DNA of 64,000 bases, taken from Trema orientale (Eukaryota; Streptophyta; Magnoliopsida; Rosales; Cannabaceae). Position numbers and translations under genes: made by a program. Where the stretch lies: assembly GCA_002914845.1 (NCBI GenBank), contig JXTC01000068.1:599650-663649 (forward strand), in the 5' to 3' direction. How positions within the stretch are numbered: the first letter of the stretch is position 1; every line of letters starts with the position of its first letter. This document shows, piece after piece, positions 27,001 through 38,340 of the stretch. The notes below the pieces were generated by a model, which was not told the DNA's origin, did not search any database, and saw nothing but the letters and a program-made list of their open reading frames with translations.

Positions 27001-27065
27001 GGGGACTGCGTGATCCTGAGGAATCAATGCATTTAAAAACAGAGTATGCTACACAGGATCTTTAG
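24020..27065 (+). CDS. Cation/H+ antiporter, CHX family (CPA2), 3 exons
   Basis: Plant CHX proteins exchange K+ or other monovalent cations for protons at plasma or endomembranes. Coding exons 24020-24241, 24561-25565 and 25887-27065 give 801 aa, the usual CHX length, with phase 0 junctions. The N-terminal half is a multi-helix Na+/H+ exchanger domain: LGGVILGPS at the exon 1/2 junction, LTAFPTLACFLEELKI near residue 180, NAFVPSFLLGLVIP, and GLIMNSKGVVEL. The C-terminal soluble half (exon 3) shows the two universal-stress-like blocks, including GRRHGES. The helix-5 motif reads SSSIVCDVCHW: the aspartate is kept, but the asparagine of the classical ND pair is cysteine. I cannot assign a subgroup number. 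Intron 1 carries a MITE. A decayed copy of the exon 3 tail lies at 37381-38340. Confidence 0.93.
24262..24482. mobile_element. 221-bp Tourist/PIF-Harbinger-like MITE in CHX intron 1
   Basis: The left end GGCTTTGTTTACTAATCCG and inverted right end GAGCATGTTTACTAATCCG share a 15-base core and are flanked by TAA on both sides (24259-24261 and 24483-24485). The TAA duplication and small size suggest the PIF/Harbinger superfamily. Confidence 0.75.
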
Positions 27066-27827
27066 TGTGCCCTGTTATGTACAGTTTTAGAACTAGTGCA
27101 CTGGTCAAGTGGATCTTACGAGAATGACAATGATTTATGATAAAAGAACATACCTATATTGTTTGAATCACATTTTTTTGAAATATTTATTTTGAACTAC
27201 AAAGTCTATCCCCTTCCCTTCCTAGAAAATTCGTGTTTTTTTTTTCTCCTTTGTTTTGGCTTGTGTGTGGAAGCTAAACAAGGGAATATGTAATCCATTC
27301 TTAAAAAAAATTTCTTTTTCTTTCCTCCTTAAAATCAAGGTTTCCAAACAGAGCCTTCTAGAATGGAGGATAAATATTGGTCATGTTAATCATGTATCAT
27401 TGCCAAAAGAACGTAATGAACAAGTAGATAATACATCACGTTGAAAATTAGAATTACAAAGGTTCAAGGATCTTGGAACCATTCCTCGAGATCACTACAG
27501 AAAGAGCATACATCTGAAAGAAATCAGGAAAGCCTAGGTGTGCCTTATCATGGCTTGCAACTCCAATTTTCATCAACTTTTTAGTAATATGTTTTTGTAG
27601 TAATAAAACAAGTACTTGATAATACTTCTGAGCAGTATTTTAAATTCCGTATGCCCCTCCTCACAGTTTCCAAACTCAAATAAGAATTCATTTTGAAAAT
27701 AACTCCATTTCATACTTAACAGCGCCTCCAGAAATGAGACATAACTTGTCCAACAAATTGGCAGAGTGCAGTTCAAAATTGAAAAAATCAGAAAGTACTC
27801 AGTGGACAAGAAGGACAAAACCGAGTT
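27066..27827. other. Convergent 3' region between CHX and SCO1
   Basis: The two genes converge here and both presumably terminate in this spacer. No gene is visible. Nearly the whole spacer up to about 27760 is repeated downstream of the CHX pseudo-copy (38341-39030). Confidence 0.6.
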
Positions 27828-30367
27828 CTACTTCTTGTAGTTTTTTATCTCTTTGACTATACCATCAGAAAGTGAATCAACATCATTATTCTTCCCGAAA
27901 AATTTTACAAACTGCATGTCAGGATCCATCAAGTACCTGCAAAAGGTTTCCGTACATGTTCTTATATTAGAATTTTGAGAAGTCATTCCTGTAGGCACAC
28001 ATCAAAATAGAGAATGGAAGGATGGAACAGAGACCACCAACTTTTATTCTACAACATAACAAATATAGAAAACAATACAGATAACATCAGAAAGAATATA
28101 TTGTGCAGACAATATCAACGAATTAAAATGGCAATAATAAAGTCTTTAGGGAATTCAACGCACTCATAGAAAAACAAGTCACTAGGTCATTGCTCTGCTG
28201 CATTATTTTAAAAGACCTTGGAGACATTGGTATATTTGTATGAAATGTTTGTGGCGATATTGATATAAAAGAAGAAGCTAACATTTTGACAGGCAAAAGA
28301 GGCAAACCAAGCATGAATAGTTGATACATACATGACTATAGAATGATCAACAAGGTAGTCAGAATCTTCCTCTGCCGTCTTCATATAATACACTCGATAT
28401 GCACGAGCAACACTCCGTATCTCATCCGAGTTTCCTGTTAACCCTATTAACTTTGGATGGAATTCTGGCAGTAAAAAAGAAGAATAAAAGAAAACACAGA
28501 AAAAAATATCAAGCAAACAATGTCAAAATAACTGTAGGAAACTAGTCACTAGATTGAAATATTTAATAAGCACTCTTATATGAGAAAGCACCTTTCACAT
28601 ACTCAGCAACTTGTTCAACAGTATCTCTCTCAGGATCAACAGAGATGAACACAGGTACAATTTCAATTCCTGCTTTTTGCTCTACAACATAGTTCAGGGA
28701 AAACAAAAAGTAATTATGACAGCAACACATGATCATAAATATTGTAATTGATATTTAACTGACATAAAAAGTTTTTTTAACTGGTTATCTAAAGTCATAA
28801 ACAATATATAACTCCAAAAGGAAAATGAAAAAAAAAAATGACGGACTGGGGTGAGGGCCTTCAAACCTCATTAAAATCGTAATTGATATCATCAGAAATA
28901 TAGAGGAAGTTATATGCATTTCCAAGACACGCATCACAGCGAAGGATCATAAAAATATAGCAGAAGAAATCGAAGAGCGTAAGGTATACAATAATATCCA
29001 ATTGTAGATGCAACAACTTACTTATTTTATTAATTGCAGCAGCTAACTTTTGCAGCTCATCAGGGCAAATATCAGGACAATGAGTGAAACCAAAGTATAT
29101 CACCGTCCATTTCCCCAAGAAATCCTTTTCAGTCACTTGTTTCCCTTCATGGTTGATGAGATTAAACGGGCCCCCAATGGCAGCTTTTCCCACAGCTGGC
29201 CCTTGTTTCACTTCCTTTGAAGCATTATATATTTCTGCAACAAAATTTTCTCAATAAATAAAGAAAAAAAATTGTAGAGGATAACAACATTTACCAGAAA
29301 GGGTAAAAAAAAATTGTGGATAAGTTCAGAATCAACCAACATCATTTTAGATGTACTAAAATATGCATCAAAATGTTAAACGCCACCAATCATATCTCTG
29401 AGCTTCTATTAATACTGCTCATGAAAATATCCGATTTCACAACATAAGAGAAAATTAAAACAAGTTCTTGTGACCAGACCATCGAAGATTGAGCAATCGT
29501 CACACCTCAAGCATTAGAAAGTAGAACAAAGTTAACATACACATGACATAATAGTTTTGTATACGCACATCTAAACTAAACTAAATTTCAAAAATGTTGA
29601 GAAACCCACGTCCAAAAAATTTTCAATGAGCTCATGAGACATGATTTGACTCCTCTAACATGGCTAACAAATACCCTACTCACCATAGTAATCTACCTTC
29701 AATATGTTTTCTCTTTTCCTGATCATAGTAGAAGATAACTCCCACTCCCGTTGCTACCAGCAAAACAAAACTCAACCAAGAAACTGGCTGCAAAAGGGTC
29801 AACGTCACAGATATAAGAAAGGTCGCAGTCTTCAAAATTTAAACAATTTAGTTCATAAATTCTCACAAAAAAGTAAATAAATAAAATACCCCTCCACGGA
29901 CGGGTTTACCCTCGCCCTTATTCGATTCCCCAGACTTTTCCTCTTTGCCAGAATTAGCTTCCCCTTCTGTTTTCGAAGCTTCATTTCCCGTACCCACATT
30001 AGTTGCAGCTGTAGTCGTTGAAAATAGACATCCCCGATACATAGCCAAAGATTGCGTTCCGAGCCCTTGAGCCAATACCTGACGATGTTTCAAATCAAAG
30101 AATCCTTTTTCATTGAATTTTACTCAAAAGCTATGAAAATTTACAGAAAATTTGGAAGAACATAGCTAAAACAGAGGACAAGTTCAAACAATCGTCTCGT
30201 AAATTGTTCAGAACAATTATAGAGAGAATACGAACCGATTGGAGAAGAAGATTAAGAGGTCGTCGATGTTGAATAGCCTCATTGAGCTCCGTAGACCGCA
30301 ATGGAGATGGGCATCGATTCAGAGTGTGATATGAAAGCGAGCGATAGATTAAGCGATACTTGTTAGA
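27828..30367 (-). CDS. HCC1: SCO1/HCC1-type mitochondrial copper chaperone, 5' end lacking its own ATG
   Basis: SCO1 proteins deliver copper to the Cu-A site of cytochrome c oxidase in the mitochondrial inner membrane. Exons in transcription order: 30236-30367, 29890-30078, 29697-29787, 29022-29234, 28592-28681, 28332-28464, 27828-27936, together 957 nt (318 aa plus stop), all phases consistent. There is a Ser/Lys/Glu-rich linker, one membrane segment ([20 protein letters not shown]), then the thioredoxin-like SCO domain with the copper-binding CPDIC motif and conserved His in [10 protein letters not shown]. The copper-ligand residues identify HCC1 rather than the CxxxC-less HCC2. The first exon has no in-frame ATG: the frame meets TAA at 30407-30409 with only GTG codons between. 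The first in-frame ATG is 30040-30042, giving 262 aa. Otherwise translation must arrive by splicing from the upstream 71-aa gene, whose phase fits. Arabidopsis HCC1 is about 334 aa, so roughly 15 residues are missing. Confidence 0.88.
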
Positions 30368-30426
30368 CTGCAATAGAATCAATATCACTATGTTCACTGA
30401 TGCTTGTTAGACTGCAATAGAATCAA
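30359..30426. repeat. 24-bp direct repeat duplicating a splice acceptor
   Basis: 30359-30382 and 30403-30426 are identical. On the minus strand each contains the intron end ATTCTATTGCAG followed by TCTAACAAG. The first acceptor leads into the last exon of the 71-aa gene (30394-30411), the second, 44 bases on, into SCO1 exon 1 (from 30367). The paralogous locus at 47017-47040 has only one copy. Confidence 0.9.
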
Positions 30427-32220
30427 CAAAGTTAGTGAAACAACACATAAACAGCAAACAGGATTTTGGGCAAACCAACCAACCTCAAAGTTCTTCGATA
30501 GGTCCTTCATTTGCTCAGCAAGTTCTTGCCTTTTCTTCAGAGCTACAAGAAAACATCCAGGGTAAACGACATCAGTTCAACCTATGCATAGTAGGTTAAC
30601 CAAACTAGCAACAGAAATTATTCAATTCAAGACTATACCGATGTTTGACATGTCCTCTATTCTCGTTGATGTCCTCACTGCGAATCTTTGGATCGCAGGG
30701 CTGAAAAAAGTATAAGATTTTAATACTGGAGGAAGAGTATTGAGATTTTAAGTGAGTATAAGAGAATTTCTAAAATAGAATATTGTCACAGAGAGAGAGA
30801 GAGATTCTAAAATAAAATTTTGTCACAGAGAGGGGGAGAGAGAGAGCGGGAGAGAGAGATTCTAAAATAGAATATTGTCACAGAGAGAGATTTTAATACT
30901 GGAGGAAGAGTATTGAGATAATTCCTTGTTTTGTTGTCTTTTGATAAGTGAGTATGAGAGAATTTCTAAAATAGAATAGTGTCAAAGAGGGAGGGAGAGA
31001 GAGAGACAGAGAGAGAGAGTACGAACTCATTTCTTACGGGAGAAAAAAGAATATAGCAAAAAACAAGCACGTGTTAAATTAAAATCAGGGCTTATAACCT
31101 CCCATGCGCTCACTTAACAAAAAAGGAACAAGATTTATAAATAATAATAAAAAAAAGATAGTCTCAGCTTCTTAGATGTTAATTATTGTGTGTGCTCATG
31201 CCTGAGATCATTACAAGCCTATGAAGGGCATCATTGACGGAACACACAGAGAGGAGAATTAGAAGATTGACTGCTCCTGTGCGCTTGTAGGGTGGAACAT
31301 TAGTTCACTGGTATTGTGAAACTAGTTTGCAAAAAATAAATCTAAAGAACTTCAGTTTCCGCAAAGTTGCCTAGCATAATTACTATGAGAATAAGAACTG
31401 TTTACTACTCCAAATACCCTAACCCAAAATCTGCAATTGATTGGAAATTAAAAGGTGATCCAGGAAGGCAAACATGCCAGACTAATTCCAATAGTTACTG
31501 CAAGAGGAAAATCCAGATAAAAAACTTTGTAGTTCTTCAATCTTCTCGTACGTGTAAGATTCAGGCATATGAATAAATCATCCATCACATGCTTTCTCAA
31601 AAAGCAAAACAAAATAACTGAAAACCACAAGTTTCATTTAGCTTTACGCCTAAATGAGAGATGCATCATATCAGAAACATCAACTACGATATTAGGCTAA
31701 CTGGGAGAAGAAATCAGAAATCATTCGTCAAACAGAAAATATAATACAGTCACCAAAAACGAATATATTCTCGACTTTCTGAGCTGCAGGATATAACATT
31801 TTAACACTGCAGATTAAATAAATCAGAAGTTTCGAGATTATTCTCGCTTCTGGGAGCAAACCGTTCGGGAAGCGATCGTTCCCAACGGCCCATTAAAGAA
31901 GCTTAAGTCTATTAGCTTCATCGAATTCGGCTCTCTTGTTTCAGGTTTGAACACAAACTCAAAAGTTCAAAATTACAACTAAAATAAAATCTCGAACTGC
32001 ATGAAATTCCACAACTTCTTAAGATACAAAACATAAGTAAACATAACAGCTTTCTCCATACAAATGGAGCCCAAATAGAGCAAAATCTCAAAACATTCAA
32101 AGCAATGACTCCAAAAGAATAAAGAAAAGACTAGATTAAGTACCTGTTGGCAAGGCTGTTAACAAGAAGCTCGTTCACGAGGTATGAAACAACTCTATGC
32201 ATGAAATTTCCACCCGCCAT
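30394..32220 (-). CDS. Small conserved plant protein, 71 aa, copy A
   Basis: Four exons at 32144-32220, 30639-30700, 30484-30542 and 30394-30411 give 216 nt with consistent phases. The product starts MAGGNFMHRVVSYLVNELLV, has a basic middle (QRFAVRTSTRIEDMSN) and ends in a Lys/Glu-rich helix (KKRQELAEQMKDLSKNFE) plus SNKHQ. I recognise this as a widely conserved short plant protein but cannot name a function. Its leader has an AAACCCTAA telo-box and GGCCCA site II motifs, a combination reported for nuclear genes of mitochondrial proteins. Intron 1 (1.4 kb) holds a minisatellite. An intact second copy lies at 47017-48917. The last exon abuts SCO1 on the same strand, so the transcript probably runs into SCO1. 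Confidence 0.8.
30703..31020. repeat. Minisatellite with GA tracts in intron 1 of the 71-aa gene, copy A
   Basis: Two rearranged copies of a unit with TTTTAATACTGGAGGAAGAG and GTGAGTATGAGAGAATTTCT, separated by GA-rich runs and AAAATAGAATATTGTCACAG repeats. The homologous intron at 47345-47705 has three cleaner units. Confidence 0.75.
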
Positions 32221-32525
32221 GATATTGTGTTCGCTCAGTTATCTTATATCCTTTCCAAGAAGAATACCAAATCGCAAACTACAAAATAAACACACAATTT
32301 AATTAAACCATGAACTATATTTCGATTATCTGAACAAAGGGGTATGAAAAATTCTTTCTCAGAATCTCAGTGATGCTTCAAGAATTTCACAAATTTCCCA
32401 ATATTCTATTAATTGAATAGCAAATCAGGAAGCAATCGGTAAAAAACAATGGAATTTAAATAAAATTAAGGGCGCATCTATATCAAAAATATAAAAAACC
32501 CTAGAAAGCAATAGACAGAGATTTG

Positions 32526-32709
32526 AAACCCTAACCTGAGAAACGTTGAAAACGAAAAGAGATTAGCAGCTTCACGATTCAAGAACCTCCCAGATGGATC
32601 TTGTTGTGTTATATGTGTACCTCAAGGCCAAGGGTTTTCGACGAACTTGTTGCCCAATAGTTGCCCGAACCCGACTCGACAAACCCGAAACTTTTAGGCC
32701 CAAGGCCCA
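32526..32709 (-). promoter_or_regulatory. Promoter/leader motifs of the 71-aa gene, copy A
   Basis: AAACCCTAA (telo-box) at 32526-32534 and two GGCCCA (site II) motifs at 32697-32702 and 32704-32709 lie 300-490 bases upstream of the ATG. Both are preserved in copy B at 49221-49229 and 49392-49404. The pairing is known from growth-regulated and mitochondrial-protein genes in plants. Confidence 0.5.
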
Positions 32710-32779
32710 TGTTAAGCTCACTAGAAAATTGATGATTTAGCAATTGAGGAGAGAGAGTTGATTATTTAACTTGTTTAAA

Positions 32780-33200
32780 ACTCAAGTAAACTGCTATGAT
32801 AATAAAGGAAGAAAAAGGACAACAAAGGAGATTTCACAAATAAAATTTGATACTAAGCTTATAATTAAAGAGTAATTATCAAAATAAAAAGCTTAAGCAC
32901 CAAAAGTGCAACCTAATCTCATTCTCCATGGATCTCTTGAGAAACGCTCTAAAGGGAAAACTAAAATCTCGTGATAATTTCCTTTCAAAAAAAATGTCAA
33001 GTATTTAAATAGTGATCAACGAGATCACTTAGTAGTTAACTCATACTAATTATGTAATATAGTAATTTACTAGGTAATGCCCAGATGAATAGGTGGCATT
33101 AGGCTATAAAGCTATTTGGTAAGTGACTTGTCATAGTTGTTGATTAGAAAAATCAAAATACTAAAAATAAGTTATTCAAAAAAGAAAAAGAAAAACTAGA
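32780..33200. repeat. Spacer repeat, copy A
   Basis: The stretch beginning ACTCAAGTAAACTGCTA recurs at about 39980-40410 and 49785-50245 with small differences. It contains no open frame. Copy A lacks an about 40-base piece (around ATTAAGTCACTT) kept by the other two. The spacer between it and the B3 pseudogene is also homologous to 50250-50860. Confidence 0.8.
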
Positions 33201-33856
33201 AATAAGATATTTCGTTTGTTTTTTTCTCTTTTGTTGGACTCCCCTGAATTCCCTTATGGTGAAAACGAATATTTTTCTTATGTGATTAACAGATAATGCT
33301 TTCAAAGGGAAGATTTTCTTATTATCTTTTTTCATGCTAGTGGTGTTTAAACAATAGTAAAAACAATAATACAGACATCCATTTCACTAGTTAAATTTTT
33401 CAGAAGTTTTACTTTTGACCGATAAACTTTTCACATAGTGATAAAGCTGTTTTGTTAAAATAGCAGTTAGTTGTTTAAATTTGCAATTAATCGCTAAATT
33501 GAGAAAACCTTTTGTATGAAGGTTATGTGGAGATTGAGGTCTAACCAAAACTTCAGTTCAAACAATGTTTATCTAAGTGAAACTTTGTTATATAATTCAT
33601 CAAAATAATATTAATAATTACGATGAGAGAATCTCAAAGGACATTACAACAATCCAGTACTCTCCACTATTTACTGATAGCCGTACAAATGGAATCACAA
33701 CTCCATATAAGCTAATCAAGACTACAAAATGACAAGTAAAGATAATGCTAAAACCCAACAATAGGTCTAGAGAAAGAAAATCATATTTGGTAGTTCTAAG
33801 AACATAACTCACTACTGCAAACAGCTTAAACATTCCCATAAGTGCACCATTGACTA

Positions 33857-34761
33857 TTAAACTACATTATCTTTGAAAATTGAAACTTTCAGCACCACTG
33901 ATTTCTTATTAATCAGCTCATAGATGCAAACATCGCTTGGGCCAGAAGCATTCTCATTCACAAATGTAGACAATCCTCCAAAGAAAAAAGATCTCGAGTC
34001 GCAATTTAAAAGCTTCACATGCCAATATTTCATCCCTACTTAAAGCTTTACAATCTGAGTCTTTCGTTCCAGATGACCTTTGATGAAATTGTCTGGCAGA
34101 TGCTGTAGAAAAGAGAAGAAAGTTGTTAAAACTACCATAGTAATCACCAAAGAGCAGGCTCAATGTATAAATGTACTTTTTTATAATTTGACAAGGCAAT
34201 TAACCAATGCACATAAAGATGCTAGTTTCTCTTCGTCAAAATAAAACCATGTAAACAGGAGGTTTTAAGGGAGATGCATTTATATATATAAGAAGCATCT
34301 GAATGTGTAAAACAATGTGATCTTAACATACTTACCATATTATAACAAGCTCTATAATAACCCCTTACAATTCTTATGAAGAATGGATTTGATGAAGAGA
34401 AGCTACTAGCTTCTTCGAAAGCTCTGCTATTTTTGTAAGATTTATAGGTCCCTCGACTACTCTTGTTTTTCCTCAACTCGGCTACAAACAAAAGTACCAT
34501 ATGAGAATATGGTAAGTAGTATCCGATTTAAGCATGTTTTAGATCTCTGATATTTAGACTTCCTTAAGATTTGGTTTTATTGTGAGAATCTTGAGATTTT
34601 ATCCCCACAATATGGCCCAGTGGAAGCATACCAGTTGCACATGTTTTCATTCTTTTGTGTGTTAGAGAATTTGGTTGCAGAATTGAAGCATCCTCTCCAG
34701 TTTCTTTGTTCTTGGGTAACATGAGATTCCCATCAGATTGGGCAAGAATAAAAGGATAATC
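33857..34761 (-). pseudogene. Truncated B3 (REM-like) pseudogene, copy A
   Basis: It matches the 3' part of the intact B3 gene at 50861-53045. The second B3 domain exon (about 33857-34102) is complete in length but has an in-frame TAA at 34040-34042. The linker exon (about 34340-34490) has a changed acceptor area and the middle exon is kept only up to 34761. There homology stops at the first base of a copia-like LTR; the first exon and the first B3 domain are gone. The stop plus the missing half make it non-functional as a B3 factor. Confidence 0.85.
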
Positions 34762-37380
34762 TGTTGGAAAATGGTGGAAAACACTATTGTCACAAACCAT
34801 TTTGGAGTACATAATTGAGTATGACCCTCTTAGTATTTTTGATGGGTCACAGTAAATTGTTGATCTACTCGATGAGTACTTCAAAATTATATACTCATAT
34901 GCTCAGAATGGACTTTGGGTGAATGAGAAATTGATACCTAAAATAGGCTCATTAGCATTAAAAAATGCTATGAATAGTAATTGAAACAAAAAATTCCACA
35001 TCGGTTGGGAATGAAAATCTCTCCTTTCCTGAAGTCTACATAAGGAAGCTTAGGTTCTTTATATTATTTATACCTTGAGAAGTAATCTATTCACTTCTCT
35101 AAATTCTATCATTCTCTTCTAGTTCTAGTTTTGAGTTCTTAGTTCCAGAATTCCTAGATCTAAATCTGGTCAAAATTTTGGAGTTCTGTGATGGAGTTCT
35201 GGCGGTATTCAGTTCGTCCGAAGTAGAAACTTGGTGCTTAGTTTGCTACTCCAGATAGTTGTTGTATGATGGAGTTCTGGCAGTATTCAGTTCGTCCGAA
35301 GTAGAAACTTGGTGCTTAGTTTGCTACTTCAGATAGTTGTTGTATCCTGAGACGGACGCCTAGCGAGCTCTAGTACTTCAGAAACTTACACGGGTTGAAT
35401 TTCTTTTCTCTTATTTAATTATAGCTTTAATATAGTTACTTTAGTTGTAATTATTTTATTTATAGTTTAATTATTGAATTCTATTACTATATAATTGATA
35501 TTTGATAATATAATAATGTTGTAATTACTTTAATATTTAATTTCTATTTGTCTTATAAATATTTTTTTAGTTTTGTCTTACAAGCTTAAAACATATTATT
35601 TTTTGATAAGAACGATCAGGGAAGGAAAAAAAATTGAAATTAAATTTAGTATTATATTATAAATTGGTTAGAAAGTCGGAGAAAAAAATATTTTTTTTTT
35701 GGAAATTAAATTTGGTATTATATTATAAACTGTTGGAAAAAGGAATAGAGGTTCTGTCTAAAGAGACAGCGTTTGAAGAAGAAGCAACTGTGACCCTTCA
35801 ACGTCTTTCCTGGGAGTTTTGTTGAAACTTTGTCTAAGGAGACGGGATTTTAAGTAGGATATGTTTGTGAATCCTTCAGTTTTTCTTGGGAACAGTTTGT
35901 TACTTAGAAATTAATAATCGTTGATTAATTAATTTCAGATATGGCAAACAATGCTGAGAACATGACTTAATCTCGAGAGCTTCCTGTGGCCAGTGCTAAG
36001 GTGCCTATTGTGCATAACCTAGCGGCGCCGATTTCAGTTCCTTTGAGCCATACTGAAAAATCAGAGAAATTCAGTGGTTTGAATTTCAAGAGGTGGCAAC
36101 AGAAGATACTATTCTATCTAACCACCTTGAATCTCGTGAGATTCTTGATTGAGGATGCTCCATCGCTCAATGAGGATGAGCAAGATATCCAATTATTCAA
36201 TGCGATTGATACTTAGAAGCACTCAGAATTCTTGTGCCGAAACTATGTGATGAATAGTTTATCTGATTCTCTTTACTATATATACCAAGTAAAAAAGACA
36301 GCCGAAGAATTATAGGAGTCACTAGATCAGAAGTATAAGACAGAGGATGCTAGATCTAAGAAATTTGTTGTTGGCTGTTTCCTTGATTATAAGATGGTGG
36401 ACTCAAACCTGTGATCAGTCAAGTGCAAGAAATCTAAGTGCTTTTATATGATATTCATGTCGAGGGTATGGTAGTAAGTGAAAACTTCCACGTAGTTACT
36501 GTTATTAAAAAACTACCTCATGCATGGAAGATCTGAGCATGGAAGATCTGATTGTTAGACTTTGAATTGAAGAAGACAACAGAAAATTTGAGAAAAGAGG
36601 GCTCATTTCAACTAGGGCTAAGACAAATATGGTGGAACATGGCCAGAGTTCTAAGAAGAACACATCTAGCAAATGGGTTAAGATGAGACCTAAAGGAGGA
36701 ATTTCCAAGAAGCTGAAATTCTAAGCAAATGCTTCAACTGTGACAAAATAGGTCATAAGTACGCGGGCTGTAGGCTGCCAAAGAAGAAGAAGAACCACGA
36801 GGCCAATATGATAGATGACATCACTCAAGATGTATCTGATATACGCTTCTCAGCAGTGGTTTCAGAAGTGAACCTGGTTGGGTCTAACCCAAGAGAATAG
36901 TGGATTGACACCGGTGCTACAAGGCACGTATGCTCACTTCCTTCGAACTAATTAATGAGGAGAAACTATACATGGGAAACTCCGCCACATCTGAGATTGA
37001 AGGTCAAGGAAAAGTGATCCTGAAGATGACGTCTGAGAAAGATCTAACTCTTAACAACGTTCTGTATGTGCCAGAAATCTGAAAGAACTTACTATCTGGT
37101 TCCTTGCTTAGCAAGCATGGATTTCGTATGGTGTTTGAGTCAGACAAGATTGTTTTGTCCAAAAATAGAATGTATTTAGAAAGAGGATATGTAAATGATG
37201 GGCTGTTGAAGCTCAATGCAACGATTATTAGGACGATTATCAATAAAGTTAATAATTCTTCTGCTTACTTTCTTCAGTCTTCCAATTTATGGCAAGGTAG
37301 ACTAAGACACGTTAATTATGATACTTTCCGTAGATTAATTAACTTGAATCGTATACCCACTTTCCATATTGATTGCATCG
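34762..37380 (+). mobile_element. Copia-type LTR retrotransposon, 5' part only, decayed
   Basis: The element starts with TGTTGG at the break in the B3 pseudogene, so this is probably the outer edge of its 5' LTR; the inner LTR edge was not resolved. The gag-like frame starts at 35941 and shows the FSGLNFKRWQQKILFYLTTL block, then stops at several points. A zinc knuckle (CFNCDKIGHKYAGC) lies at about 36728, the protease start WIDTGATRHVCS at about 36900, and a GAG-pre-integrase block (LWQGRLRHVNYDTFRRLINL) at about 37290-37350. Integrase, reverse transcriptase and the 3' LTR are missing because the sequence switches to a CHX-derived fragment near 37370. Confidence 0.85.
35189..35344 (+). repeat. 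78-bp tandem duplication in the copia LTR
   Basis: 35189-35266 and 35267-35344 (each starting TGATGGAGTTCTGGC) differ at only two bases, indicating a recent duplication. Confidence 0.9.
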
Positions 37381-38340
37381 TAGCCTCTAATCTCACCACG
37401 GAGAGCACCATCAATCTAGTCGTCCTCTACTTGGTCAAGCTTGTCGGTCGAACCTCATCCCTCCTCATTCCCCACCAGCCTCGCGAGAAGCCGTCTTCTT
37501 CCCAATACCCATCTCACTCTGAGCACATATTCAGCACGTTCAACAACTTCCAACAACACTACAGTGAGCATATGACGGTGCATTGCTTTGAGGGAATTTC
37601 CCCTCATGCGACAATGCACAACGACGTATGTTCTTTGGCTCTAAAAGCGATCTACCTTCATTATCGTCCCTTTCCACAAGCTTTAGGTAAGTGGTTCGGT
37701 TATGGAGACCTCTCACTCACTCCGCCAACTCAATAAGAATGTTCATGACAAGGCTCCTTACTCTGTTGGTGTTCTAGTCGATGGGAACCACTGCAAGTTC
37801 TTGTCCTCACTTCGCATAAGCACATGATTGTATAGGGTCGTGGTGCTCTTCTTCGGTGGTGCAGATGATCGAGAGGCGCTGGTGTAAGTAGGCCGCATGT
37901 CTAAGCATTCCAATGTCTTGACCACTCTCTTATGCTTCTTTTCTTCAACGGACATAGTAGAGAGCAGCGGAGGAGCAAGGCGCTCGACACCGAAGTCTTG
38001 AGTAAGTTCAGGCTCAGCACCTTCTATGATGACCGAGTCTCGTTCGAAGAAGTGGCAGTCACTAACGGGTAGGGAGTGCTTGATGTGCTTAGGTCACTGG
38101 ATGGTGCTTATGATCTTGTCATGGTTGGGAGGCACCATGGAGAGTCATGGTTTATGACTCAGATTAGGAAATGGGATGAGCTTGGGGAGTTGGGGATGAT
38201 AGGGGAGATACTTGCTAGCTCCGAAATCAAGATTAGTGCTTCAATTTTGGCTGTGCAACAGCAGACCAAAGTCTGGGGGCTGCGTGATCCTAAGGAATCG
38301 GTGCATTTAAAAACAGAGTATGCTACATAAGATCTTTAGT
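37381..38340 (+). pseudogene. Decayed copy of the CHX C-terminal exon
   Basis: Collinear with 26102-27070 of the intact CHX gene. It begins inside the soluble C-terminal domain, so no membrane domain is present. A 2-base deletion near 37649, a TAG created near 37685, and further indels near 37780 and 37965 destroy the frame. An open frame from 37104 to 37736 runs from the copia fragment into it without a stop, a chimeric artefact with no sign of being a gene. Confidence 0.9.

Noticed and set aside
37104..37736. 210-aa frame joining copia and CHX sequence
   Set aside because: Chimera of two decayed fragments; the CHX part is truncated and the frame ends at a mutation. Kept only as evidence for the joint.
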